Positions 19,368 to 26,618 of a stretch of DNA of 62,199 nucleotides are shown here, in pieces. A model generated the notes under the pieces. That model did not search any database. It was not told where the DNA came from and worked only from the letters and a program-made list of their open reading frames with translations. Position 1 is the first letter of the stretch; every line of letters starts with the position of its first letter. Origin of the DNA: Phocaeicola coprophilus (GTDB lineage Bacteria > Bacteroidota > Bacteroidia > Bacteroidales > Bacteroidaceae); the NCBI GenBank assembly GCA_016900015.1, contig JACJJM010000022.1, positions 1 through 62,199 on the forward strand, written 5' to 3'. The position numbers and the translations under genes were made by a program.

Positions 19368-19819
19368 CAGTATGGTATGTTTATTTGTGCACGTACGATG
19401 GATACTTCCTTAAACTCTCCTGTGGCTTTCAGCTTGCGCATCACCACGTCGGCTTCCTCAATGCTGCGGAAATCGCCCACTTGGCATAGCCAGCGCGGAT
19501 TGACAAAGTGCGTGTAGACCTGCAACTCCGGAAAAGCTGTATTCACTTTGGAAGCCATCAGGTTGGCTTCATTGCGTGCCTGACGGGAATTGTTACCGGC
19601 ATATACCTGTACACGAAAACCAGCAATCTTGGCCACACGTGCTTCACCTTCAGCCGCTACCGGCGCATCTGCCTGCAAGAGAGCTTTCAACCGGGCATCC
19701 TGATGGAGCACGACAGTTCCCTCACCCGGCTTCTTGCGGGTCAGTTCTGAAACAATGTCCGCCTGCGCCCATGCAACGATGCTACCCAGGCAAAAGAACA
19801 ATAAAGCAATCAGTCTCAT
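19367..19819 (-). CDS. Exported SPOR-domain protein
   Basis: A 150-residue periplasmic protein. It begins with a signal peptide ([18 protein letters not shown]). From about residue 67 to the end there is one SPOR repeat ([19 protein letters not shown] ... [15 protein letters not shown]). SPOR domains bind denuded glycan at division septa, so a cell-wall or division role is likely. The gene sits between tpiA and folE, and its stop overlaps the folE start by one base. No lipobox is seen. Confidence 0.88.
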   Translation of the reverse strand: MRLIALLFFCLGSIVAWAQADIVSELTRKKPGEGTVVLHQDARLKALLQADAPVAAEGEARVAKIAGFRVQVYAGNNSRQARNEANLMASKVNTAFPELQVYTHFVNPRWLCQVGDFRSIEEADVVMRKLKATGEFKEVSIVRAQINIPY

Positions 19820-19896
19820 ACGTCGTCGTTCATCTGTAAGAAAAGCGGATGCGGCAGGAGATGCACTCCGTCCGCATCCGCCATATATCCATTTAA

Positions 19897-20652
19897 TTAT
19901 TTAAAAGCATCAATTATGCCCTTGAAATCAGCCACCTTCAAAGACGCGCCGCCTATCAGGCCACCATCCACATCCGGTTTGGCAAAAAGCTCTTTGGCAT
20001 TCGAAGGTTTGCAGCTTCCACCGTAGAGGATAGATGTATTCTCAGCCACTTCCTTGCCATACTTGTCAGCCACCAGCGAACGGATATAGGCATGGATTTC
20101 TTCTGCCTGCTCCGGTGTAGCAGTCTTGCCTGTACCGATAGCCCAAACCGGTTCGTAGGCCAAGATGACTTTGGAGAAGTCCTCAGCCGACAGAGAGAAT
20201 ACAGAAGCCAGTTGAGCAGCGACCACTTCATTCTGCTTGCCGGCCTCACGCTCTTCCAGCACTTCGCCGATGCAGAAGATGGGCTTCAAGCCGTTGGCCA
20301 AAGCCAATTTCACCTTCTCTGTCAGAATGTCCACGGTCTCATGATAGTATGCACGACGCTCGGAATGGCCCAAGATGACATACTTCGCACCTGTGGAAGC
20401 CACCATCTCGGCAGACACTTCACCGGTGTATGCACCTGACACCTTGTCGGCACAGTTTTCAGCACCCACACCGATGATGTTTCCATCCACCAGCGGAGTT
20501 ACAGAAGCCAAATGAATAAAGGGAGTGCAGATGATGACGTCGCAATGGGGTTTGTCTGCGACCAAAGCTTCATTCAACTCTTTTGCCAAAGCAATACCTT
20601 CTTGCAGGTTCTTGTTCATTTTCCAGTTGCCTGCTACAATATTCTTTCTCAT
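19897..20652 (-). CDS. tpiA: Triosephosphate isomerase TpiA
   Basis: A 251-residue glycolytic enzyme interconverting glyceraldehyde-3-phosphate and dihydroxyacetone phosphate. Catalytic residues are visible: Lys11 in GNWKMN, His in ILGHSERR (about 97) and Glu in [11 protein letters not shown] (about 168). The phosphate loop GGSCKPSN and GLIGGASLK complete the barrel. It is the third gene of the operon, 27 bp after the DoxX-like gene and 77 bp before the SPOR gene. Confidence 0.98.
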   Translation of the reverse strand: MRKNIVAGNWKMNKNLQEGIALAKELNEALVADKPHCDVIICTPFIHLASVTPLVDGNIIGVGAENCADKVSGAYTGEVSAEMVASTGAKYVILGHSERRAYYHETVDILTEKVKLALANGLKPIFCIGEVLEEREAGKQNEVVAAQLASVFSLSAEDFSKVILAYEPVWAIGTGKTATPEQAEEIHAYIRSLVADKYGKEVAENTSILYGGSCKPSNAKELFAKPDVDGGLIGGASLKVADFKGIIDAFK

Positions 20653-20679
20653 GTTCGTTATATATATTAAGTAAGGTTA

Positions 20680-21984
20680 CTAAATTTCTCTTTTCTGTCT
20701 ACGGCTCTTGCGTGCCTTGTAAAGATGATACCAGTTGTCGACAAGCGTAAACAACAGCAAGGGCGCAAAGAACCACAGGAACACAATGCCCAGCCGATAG
20801 TTCAACGAGAACTGCTGCACTTGTCCCAAAGGTATATTTTCCAGACGGCCCGTAAGAGCATACTCGTCAGGCATGTTCTGATTGCTCCATTTGTTAATGA
20901 TAGTGCCACCTTTCAGCAACATCAGTCCGGGATTGGAACGTATCATCGTCTTCAGCATAATCTCATCACCCATCAGATAGGGATACTCGGCCCCCGTGCG
21001 GTCTTTCCACTGCTCCACTTCTTCGTCGGGCGAAGCCGTGACACAGTAGAAATGGTAATTGTTCTCCACGCTGTAATCATACAGCTCGTTGATGAGGTCA
21101 ATCGAACCGTCGTCGGCCAGAGCGAGATAGGGTGAAATCAACAGGAACGTATAAGTCGTGTCAGAGAGAATCTGTTCCGTCACGTCGTCGCCCGTGTCTT
21201 TTGTCATCAGGGCGAAATCTTTTATCGGAGGCTCGTAGCCCTCCTCCTTGACATACAGCTTTGTGTCGACAAACGTCCATGTGCTGTCCGGATATTCATC
21301 AAGCGTGAACTCCTTGCGCACGCCGTCTTTTTCCATGATAAACGTCGTGTCATAGACCGGAGGTTGTTCACCCTCGGGGATAGACATCTGCTCCTTGATG
21401 TTCGCACCGATATAGTAGGGGCGAAAGTCGAAGATGGGGAGATAGGAAATGCAATAGTAGACGATGGCAAGACTGTAGAATATCCCGTACATGGAGATAA
21501 TCCACTGGTTTTTCTTGCTGATGAACTTCACCACCAAACGATAGTTGCGGAACAGCCAAAGGGCAAAAAACAGGAGCACCACATTTTTCCAGAACGTCTC
21601 CCAGTTGGTCAACACGACGGCATCTCCGAAACAACCGCAGTCAGACACAGGATTGGCCAAAGCCAAATAAAGCGTAAAAGGAGTCATGAGCACCATGACC
21701 AGCGTAATGGCTATGGATGTCAACCGCTTGCGGATACCGAAGAACAGGTAGACACCCAGCGTGAACTCAAAGATGGCCAACAGGCACGAGAGAAACAACG
21801 GCAGAAACGAAGGCAGGAAACTGTCCCACCCGAAAGCACGGAAATAGTCTTCAATCTTGTAGACCATGCCATACGGGTCGTCAGCCTTCACAAAGCCGGA
21901 GAAGATAAACACCACGCCAAGGGCAAACCGACAGAAGTTTGTCCACACGACGTTTGCCTTATGTGTCAGCCTGCTATTCTCCAA
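20680..21984 (-). CDS. DoxX-like integral membrane protein (conserved Bacteroidales family, BT_3928 type)
   Basis: A 434-residue membrane protein. The first 170 residues hold about four helices of the DoxX/MauE type (FCRFALGVVFIFSGFVKADDP, FEFTLGVYLFFG). The motif NPVSDCGCFGDAVVLTNW resembles the Cys pair of MauE-like proteins that work with thioredoxin-like partners. A soluble stretch (about 190-370) faces the periplasm, and a last helix (IVFLWFFAPLLLFTLV) is near the C-terminus. This gene order next to tpiA is remembered from Bacteroides. Biochemical function unknown; a redox role is inference. Confidence 0.75.
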   Translation of the reverse strand: MENSRLTHKANVVWTNFCRFALGVVFIFSGFVKADDPYGMVYKIEDYFRAFGWDSFLPSFLPLFLSCLLAIFEFTLGVYLFFGIRKRLTSIAITLVMVLMTPFTLYLALANPVSDCGCFGDAVVLTNWETFWKNVVLLFFALWLFRNYRLVVKFISKKNQWIISMYGIFYSLAIVYYCISYLPIFDFRPYYIGANIKEQMSIPEGEQPPVYDTTFIMEKDGVRKEFTLDEYPDSTWTFVDTKLYVKEEGYEPPIKDFALMTKDTGDDVTEQILSDTTYTFLLISPYLALADDGSIDLINELYDYSVENNYHFYCVTASPDEEVEQWKDRTGAEYPYLMGDEIMLKTMIRSNPGLMLLKGGTIINKWSNQNMPDEYALTGRLENIPLGQVQQFSLNYRLGIVFLWFFAPLLLFTLVDNWYHLYKARKSRRQKREI

Positions 21985-22525
21985 AGTCTATCTTGATTAG
22001 TGCGAACACCGAATAATTAATCATGTCCATGTAATTGGCATCCACGCCCTCCGACACCAGCGTTTGCCCGGCAAGCGACTCTATCTGCTTGGCACGGTAG
22101 ATTTTCATCAGTATCAGGTCCGTGTAGGACGTGATGCGCATGCTGCGCCAGGCTTCGTCATAGTCATGATTCTTAGCTTTCATCAGCTCAAGCGAGGCTT
22201 TCGCATAGCGGTCATAATAGTCCAGCGCCTGTTCGACGGTCAAGTCATCACGGTCGTTGTAACCCAGCTCGAGCTGGATCAGCCCCACGATGCCATAATT
22301 CACGATGGCAATGAACTCCGGACGGATGCCTTCGCCCACCAGCGACACACCCTTGGTCTCAAGACTGCGGATGCGGTTGGCCTTTATCAGAATCTGGTCG
22401 GTCACAGACGAGGGACGCATGATGCGCCACGCCGCGCCATAATCGTGCAACTTCTTCGCAAATACATCCCGGCACACGGCCATGATTTGCTGAAACTGCT
22501 GGTTCGTATCGTATTTAGATGTCAT
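21974..22525 (-). CDS. DUF1599 protein with internal duplication
   Basis: A 183-residue soluble protein of the DUF1599 family, which I recall being grouped with nucleotide-modification-associated domains. It is made of two similar halves: KKLHDYGAAWRIMRPSSVTD...IVNYGIVGLIQLELG and KNHDYDEAWRSMRITSYTD...INYSVFALIKIDFG. Each has a conserved DY.AWR.MR core. Its 3' end overlaps the DoxX-like gene by 11 bp. It is the first gene of the operon running to folE. No clear TAnnTTTG box is seen upstream, only a palindromic repeat. Confidence 0.8.
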   Translation of the reverse strand: MTSKYDTNQQFQQIMAVCRDVFAKKLHDYGAAWRIMRPSSVTDQILIKANRIRSLETKGVSLVGEGIRPEFIAIVNYGIVGLIQLELGYNDRDDLTVEQALDYYDRYAKASLELMKAKNHDYDEAWRSMRITSYTDLILMKIYRAKQIESLAGQTLVSEGVDANYMDMINYSVFALIKIDFGE

Positions 22526-22547
22526 ATAGGAAGTCTTTTATACTTTT

Positions 22548-22622
22548 TTAAACGCAGACGGCGCGGATGGCGCAGATTTTCCATACGTCCAATCCGTGTC
22601 ATCCGCGCTATCCGCGTCTAAA
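22548..22622. repeat. Imperfect inverted repeat of the GACGC-GGATT family
   Basis: Arms about 32 bp long match at about 25 positions, all differences being transitions. It is the same family as 1389-1483. It lies between the M23 peptidase 3' end and the DUF1599 start, where it could end the ndk-M23 transcript. Confidence 0.75.
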
Positions 22623-22673
22623 GAATATCATTTTGCCTGGTTTGCCTATATTTTATATATAAGGTGTAGCCCA

Positions 22674-23534
22674 TCATGAGAAGCGGAGCACCTGCCCGAT
22701 GCGCAAGGTCGTGCGCGTGGTGATGCCGTTAAGCTGGCACAGACGCTTGACGGTGACGCCCTGGCGGGCGGCTATCTTCGAGAGCGTGTCACCCTTGCGC
22801 ACACGGTAGTAACGGATTTCAGAACCTCCGTCCTTCGAGCCTGCCTTCTTGCGGCTTCCCGGTTTATAATAGGTGTAGGTGTCGGCCACGATGTCCTGGT
22901 TGGGGAAGTCAAACATCTTTGAAGGGTCTATCTCCTGGCCTAAGAAACGGGTCTCAAAATGGAGATGGGAACCCGTGGAACGTCCCGTGTTGCCTCCCAA
23001 TCCGATGGGTTCGCCGGCCTTCACTATCTGATTTTCACCCACCAACTGCTTGGAAAGGTGGCCATAGATGGTCTCCAGTCCGTTGTCATGACGGATGACG
23101 ACATATTTGCCATAGCCACGGCGCTCGTAGCTCACGACGCGCACTTTGCCGTCGAATGCCGAACGGATGGTGTCGCCGATGTAGACTTTCACATCCACAC
23201 CCTTGTGCATGCGGCGACGGCGAGGACCGTATTTGGAGGTTATCTTGCGGCTTTCGGTGGGCATACAGAACCCTTTGAGGTCGATGGTAAACGAGTCGGG
23301 CATTGCTGCGTTGGCATAGACATGCACACGGTCATTAATCCAACTCGGATACAGGGCAAAGCCGGGGTATTCCATTTTTTCTTTTTGAATCTGACGCTGG
23401 AGGGCGACAGAGTCGATGGCTCGCATTTTCTTGTCAACCGGCGCTTGGCTTGCGAGCAGGTCTTGTGCGGACACTCCCACACTCACCATGGCCAAGACCG
23501 CCATTGTCACTGATCGAATCGTCTTCAGAATCAT
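22674..23534 (-). CDS. Exported M23 metallopeptidase with C-terminal LysM domain
   Basis: A 286-residue secreted murein endopeptidase. It has a signal peptide (MAVLAMVSVGVSA), a linker, then an M23 (LytM) domain from about 95 to 205. The zinc site is HKGVDVKV (HxxxD) and SHLHFE (HxH), so it should be catalytically active. A LysM domain occupies the last 45 residues (YYRVRKGDTLSKIAARQGV ... LRIGQVLRF). Active M23 plus LysM suggests peptidoglycan remodelling during growth. It begins 14 bp after the ndk stop. Confidence 0.93.
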   Translation of the reverse strand: MILKTIRSVTMAVLAMVSVGVSAQDLLASQAPVDKKMRAIDSVALQRQIQKEKMEYPGFALYPSWINDRVHVYANAAMPDSFTIDLKGFCMPTESRKITSKYGPRRRRMHKGVDVKVYIGDTIRSAFDGKVRVVSYERRGYGKYVVIRHDNGLETIYGHLSKQLVGENQIVKAGEPIGLGGNTGRSTGSHLHFETRFLGQEIDPSKMFDFPNQDIVADTYTYYKPGSRKKAGSKDGGSEIRYYRVRKGDTLSKIAARQGVTVKRLCQLNGITTRTTLRIGQVLRFS

Positions 23535-23548
23535 TCCACTAAAAACTT

Positions 23549-24019
23549 TTAATACTCATCGTTTGCATACAGGTAGGGAAAAGCCGCCTGCGTGTAATCG
23601 AAGATTTCTTCTGGTTTAAAAAAACGGTTTAACTCAATCTCCGCGTTTTCAGGGGAATCTGAGGTGTGGACAATGTTTTCCTGGAAACTCATCGAGTAAT
23701 CACCCCGAATGGTTCCGGGAGCAGCCAAACGACCATTCGTCACACCTGCCATTGCGCGTACGGTCTGCACGGCGTCAACGCCTTCATAGCAGCACACAAT
23801 CACAGGAGTCACCATCATCGAATCTTTCACCCGCTGAAAAAACGGTTTTGCACTCAAGTGCGCGTAATGCTGGTTCAGCAGTTCGTCAGTCAGCTGCATC
23901 ATCTTCATCCCTGCCAAACGCAATCCTTTACGCTCGAAGCGACGGGTGATTTCACCCACCAGTCCGCGCTGCAGGGTGCATGGCTTCAAGATGACCAATG
24001 TTTTTTCCAGATGATTCAT
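23549..24019 (-). CDS. ndk: Nucleoside diphosphate kinase Ndk
   Basis: A 156-residue enzyme that balances nucleoside triphosphates. The phosphohistidine is His118 in ENIVHTSDS, with LVILKPCTLQRGLVGEI at the N-terminus and GTIRGDYSMSF before the active site. The start at 24019 (MNHLEKT) was preferred over an upstream in-frame ATG at 24076, whose extra 19 residues do not look like the family. A near-consensus TACCTTTA lies at 24054-24061. The C-terminus is about 15 residues longer than the E. coli enzyme. It is first in a two-gene unit with the M23 peptidase. Confidence 0.95.
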   Translation of the reverse strand: MNHLEKTLVILKPCTLQRGLVGEITRRFERKGLRLAGMKMMQLTDELLNQHYAHLSAKPFFQRVKDSMMVTPVIVCCYEGVDAVQTVRAMAGVTNGRLAAPGTIRGDYSMSFQENIVHTSDSPENAEIELNRFFKPEEIFDYTQAAFPYLYANDEY

Positions 24020-24129
24020 ACTTTCTGATGTCCTTGCTAAATACAAAACGCTGTAAAGGTACTGTTTCTTGAGCAAAAAGGGAAAGGAATGCGACGTTTT
24101 TTTGGATAAAAACCGCTTTCTTAACTTTT

Positions 24130-24333
24130 TTAACCCAAATCAGCCATTAGACTTTGGGTAGATTGCCCACTTATGTCTTACGGATTGCTTTTCGGCTTGC
24201 AGAAGGCGTAGCGGGCTACGTCAAGGCAAGTCGGGAGGCAAGACGCCGACAGAAGCGGGCAAAATGCCCAAAGAGCTTTCCTTCAGAAAGGAAAAAGAAC
24301 CTTTGAGCGGTCTAATGACCGATTTGGGTTTAA
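24130..24333. mobile_element. 204-bp nested palindrome, MITE-like, with TTAA ends
   Basis: The ends read TTAA-CCCAAATC and GATTTGGG-TTTAA. Further inward, GCCATTAGAC pairs with GGTCTAATGAC, CTTTGGGTAGATTGCCC with GGGCAAAATGCCCAAAG, and TTGCCCACTTATGTC with GACAGAAGCGGGCAA. The centre is a CGTAGC-GG-GCTACG hairpin. An extra CCTTTC-type hairpin interrupts the right arm. It has no ORF of note. A non-autonomous element flanked by TTAA is the best guess; a structured RNA is the alternative. Confidence 0.5.
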
Positions 24334-24429
24334 CCAACAGAAGCGTTGCGAATATTTTTGAAAGGAAGAAACAGCAACGGCTTCCCGAAGATAAAAGCAT
24401 TCAACAAAAAGCAGCCGACACCCTCTCCC

Positions 24430-24560
24430 GTCGCCGCCTCCGCAGGACCATTGCGCCAAGCCGCCTCTATGCGGGGCAGGGACGCCTTCCTTTCCGCCCA
24501 CGCACGCCCTCCTTTCCGCCCGCGGGCGGAATAGTTTCGGCCCGCGCCAGCCCTTAACAG
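24430..24560. repeat. GC-rich dispersed module, copy D
   Basis: Contains CCTTCCTTTCCGCCC and CCCTCCTTTCCGCCC in tandem, then the palindrome CCGCCCGCGGGCGG and GCCAGCCCTTAA. The remaining 24561-24808 gap shows no gene. Confidence 0.55.
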
Positions 24561-24808
24561 CCACAAAAGAGACTATTCGGAGTATCGCCCGACCGTCAGA
24601 AAACACTTAAAATGAAAGCATTAGCACGGGCACACTTACGACAACACTGCGATGTGCCTGCCAAGCAAAGACACCGGACACGGCCAAGGGACATGCAGGC
24701 CCGACAGAAAATGGGGTCTAAGAAAATATAAGACAATAGACTTCTTGTCCCACGAACAAAACCGCCCGGACGCCACCCCTCTCTCCGGCGGCGGCCCCGC
24801 ACGGGTAC

Positions 24809-24886
24809 AAAAAAAGACACGGACGACACGAGGCGTGCAGCATGCCCGGGGCATGACATCGCACGGTCCGTGTCGTCCGTGTCCTT
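24809..24886 (-). terminator. Large terminator hairpin of the sugar phosphotransferase gene
   Basis: On the minus strand, GACACGGACGACACG and CGTGTCGTCCGTGTC form perfect 15-bp arms (24869-24883 and 24816-24830) enclosing a CATGCCC/GGGCATG hairpin. A T7 run follows directly. Confidence 0.8.
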
Positions 24887-24989
24887 GAATCTCCGGGCTG
24901 GGAGCGACTTTATCCAGTCCGGACGTTTCCCAATGACAAATCTAAAATGTGAAAAGACAGCCTGTTGTATTTTTGACTCTCAAAAATAA

Positions 24990-26399
24990 TCAATATGCGT
25001 TGTCTTCACCATGTATGGCATTGCGCACGGTCATGTAGATGATGCGCAGGTCGAGCCAGAACGACCAGTTTTCCACATACCAGATGTCTTTCCGGATGCG
25101 GTCTTCCATCTGTGACAGTTCCTTGGTCTCGCCACGGCAGCCGTTCACCTGTGCCCAGCCGGTGATACCGGGTTTGATGAAGTGGCGCACCATGTATTTG
25201 TTGATTAATGCCGAGTATTCCTCCGTATGCTTCAGCATGTGCGGACGCGGGCCGACGACGGACATGTCGCCCTTGAGCACGTTGATGAACTGAGGCAGCT
25301 CGTCAATGCTACTCTTGCGCAGGAAGTTGCCAAACTTCGTCTTGCGGGGGTCGTCCTTCGTGGCCTGCACAGTGTCTGCGTCGCGGTTCACCTTCATGCT
25401 GCGGAATTTGTAGCAATAGAACTCCTTCCCGTTCAGTCCGTTGCGTTTCTGTTTGAAGAACACCGGCCCGGGCGAGGTAATCTTCGTGACGATAGCTACA
25501 AAGATGTAGATGAAGGGAAACAGCGTGCATAGGAAGGAGAGCGAGAACACGATGTCAAACAGACGCTTGACGAAGCGGTTCAGCGGCTGGCGCAGGGGTT
25601 CTTCGCGCATGTAGAGCACAGGCACGTCGCCCACCAGCGTCATGCGCATGGAACGGCGCAGGTAGTTGCGCACGTTGGGCACGCTGCAAAAGCGAATCAG
25701 GTGGTTCTCACAGTAGTTGATAAGTTCCAGGATTTCCGCAGCGCGCACCGAAGGCAGACTGCAATAGAGCCGCGGAGGAGCCGTGGGCGACACGGGCAGG
25801 GTCCGCAAGTAAGGGATGACCTCGTTCACCTTCCCCAGATAGGGCAAATGAAGGTGTTCGGCCGGCTCATCGTCAAAATACCCCAACACGCGGTAACCGG
25901 TCGAAGGATCGCCCATCATCTCCCCATACAGGTCGAGCATGTTCAAGCCACTCCCGACGAACACGACGCTGCGCAGGTTGCGTCCCAAGCGGCGATAACG
26001 GCTGATAAACGCACGCATCACGAGGCGGCTTATCACAATGCACAACCACAACGGGGGATAAAAACACAAGGCCCAAAGCCAGGGGAAGGAATGTTCGACC
26101 AGGTAGTTGACGGTCAGAAAGGAAAAGATGGCAAACCAGAACACCGTGATGAACGCCCGTCCGACAATCTGCTCGGGGCGCACCTTGCGCATGTAAAGCA
26201 CCGGCTTTTTCCAAGAAACACAAAACAGATAGATAACATTGAAGACGAAGTAGACCACATGAAACTGCTCATGTGCCACATCGGGGACCAGACGCTGTCC
26301 GAATACATAAAAAACAGACAGCAGCAAGTTGAGCATAATCAAGTCGCTCACGATTACAGCCCAACGCAATAAGGTTACTTTTTGAGATTCCTTTTGCAT
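24990..26399 (-). CDS. Polyprenyl-phosphate sugar-1-phosphotransferase (WcaJ/WbaP family)
   Basis: A 469-residue membrane enzyme that loads the first sugar-1-phosphate on undecaprenyl phosphate to start a surface polysaccharide. The N-terminus has about four helices. A nucleotide-binding-like domain follows (about 140-220), with another helix near 280. The C-terminal catalytic domain has KRLFDIVFSL, SPGPVFFKQKRNG, YKFRSM, SIDELPQFINVLKGDMSVVGPRP and PGITGWAQVNGCRG. It is an orphan initiator: no other capsule genes adjoin. It has its own -7 box (26429-26436) and a strong terminator. Confidence 0.93.
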   Translation of the reverse strand: MQKESQKVTLLRWAVIVSDLIMLNLLLSVFYVFGQRLVPDVAHEQFHVVYFVFNVIYLFCVSWKKPVLYMRKVRPEQIVGRAFITVFWFAIFSFLTVNYLVEHSFPWLWALCFYPPLWLCIVISRLVMRAFISRYRRLGRNLRSVVFVGSGLNMLDLYGEMMGDPSTGYRVLGYFDDEPAEHLHLPYLGKVNEVIPYLRTLPVSPTAPPRLYCSLPSVRAAEILELINYCENHLIRFCSVPNVRNYLRRSMRMTLVGDVPVLYMREEPLRQPLNRFVKRLFDIVFSLSFLCTLFPFIYIFVAIVTKITSPGPVFFKQKRNGLNGKEFYCYKFRSMKVNRDADTVQATKDDPRKTKFGNFLRKSSIDELPQFINVLKGDMSVVGPRPHMLKHTEEYSALINKYMVRHFIKPGITGWAQVNGCRGETKELSQMEDRIRKDIWYVENWSFWLDLRIIYMTVRNAIHGEDNAY

Positions 26400-26428
26400 A
26401 ACATTTCACTTTTAACATAAGGTGTCCA

Positions 26429-26436
26429 CAAAGGTA
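26429..26436 (-). promoter_or_regulatory. -7 box (TACCTTTG) of the sugar phosphotransferase gene
   Basis: CAAAGGTA on the plus strand, exact TAnnTTTG on the minus strand, 30 bp before the ATG. Confidence 0.65.
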
Positions 26437-26544
26437 TGTGAAAAAACAATAAGCATAAAGACAGAAAAAGGCTTTTTTTCTCCCTCCCCGTTTGTTAAAA
26501 AGTGTCACTCTCCAATTCTCGTATTTTAACAAGTTCAGTTCAAA

Positions 26545-26598
26545 AAAACACAAAAAGAGAAGGCATGCCTTCATTTTGCACAATGCAAGCACGCCTTC
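26545..26598 (-). terminator. Terminator of the GSCFA/murF-alr operon
   Basis: On the minus strand GAAGGCGTGC pairs with GCATGCCTTC (one G-U pair), followed by TCTTTTTGTGTTTTTTT. The palindrome GAAGGCATGCCTTC forms an alternative smaller hairpin. Confidence 0.8.
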
Positions 26599-26618
26599 AC
26601 TCAAAAAACGATAGTAAC

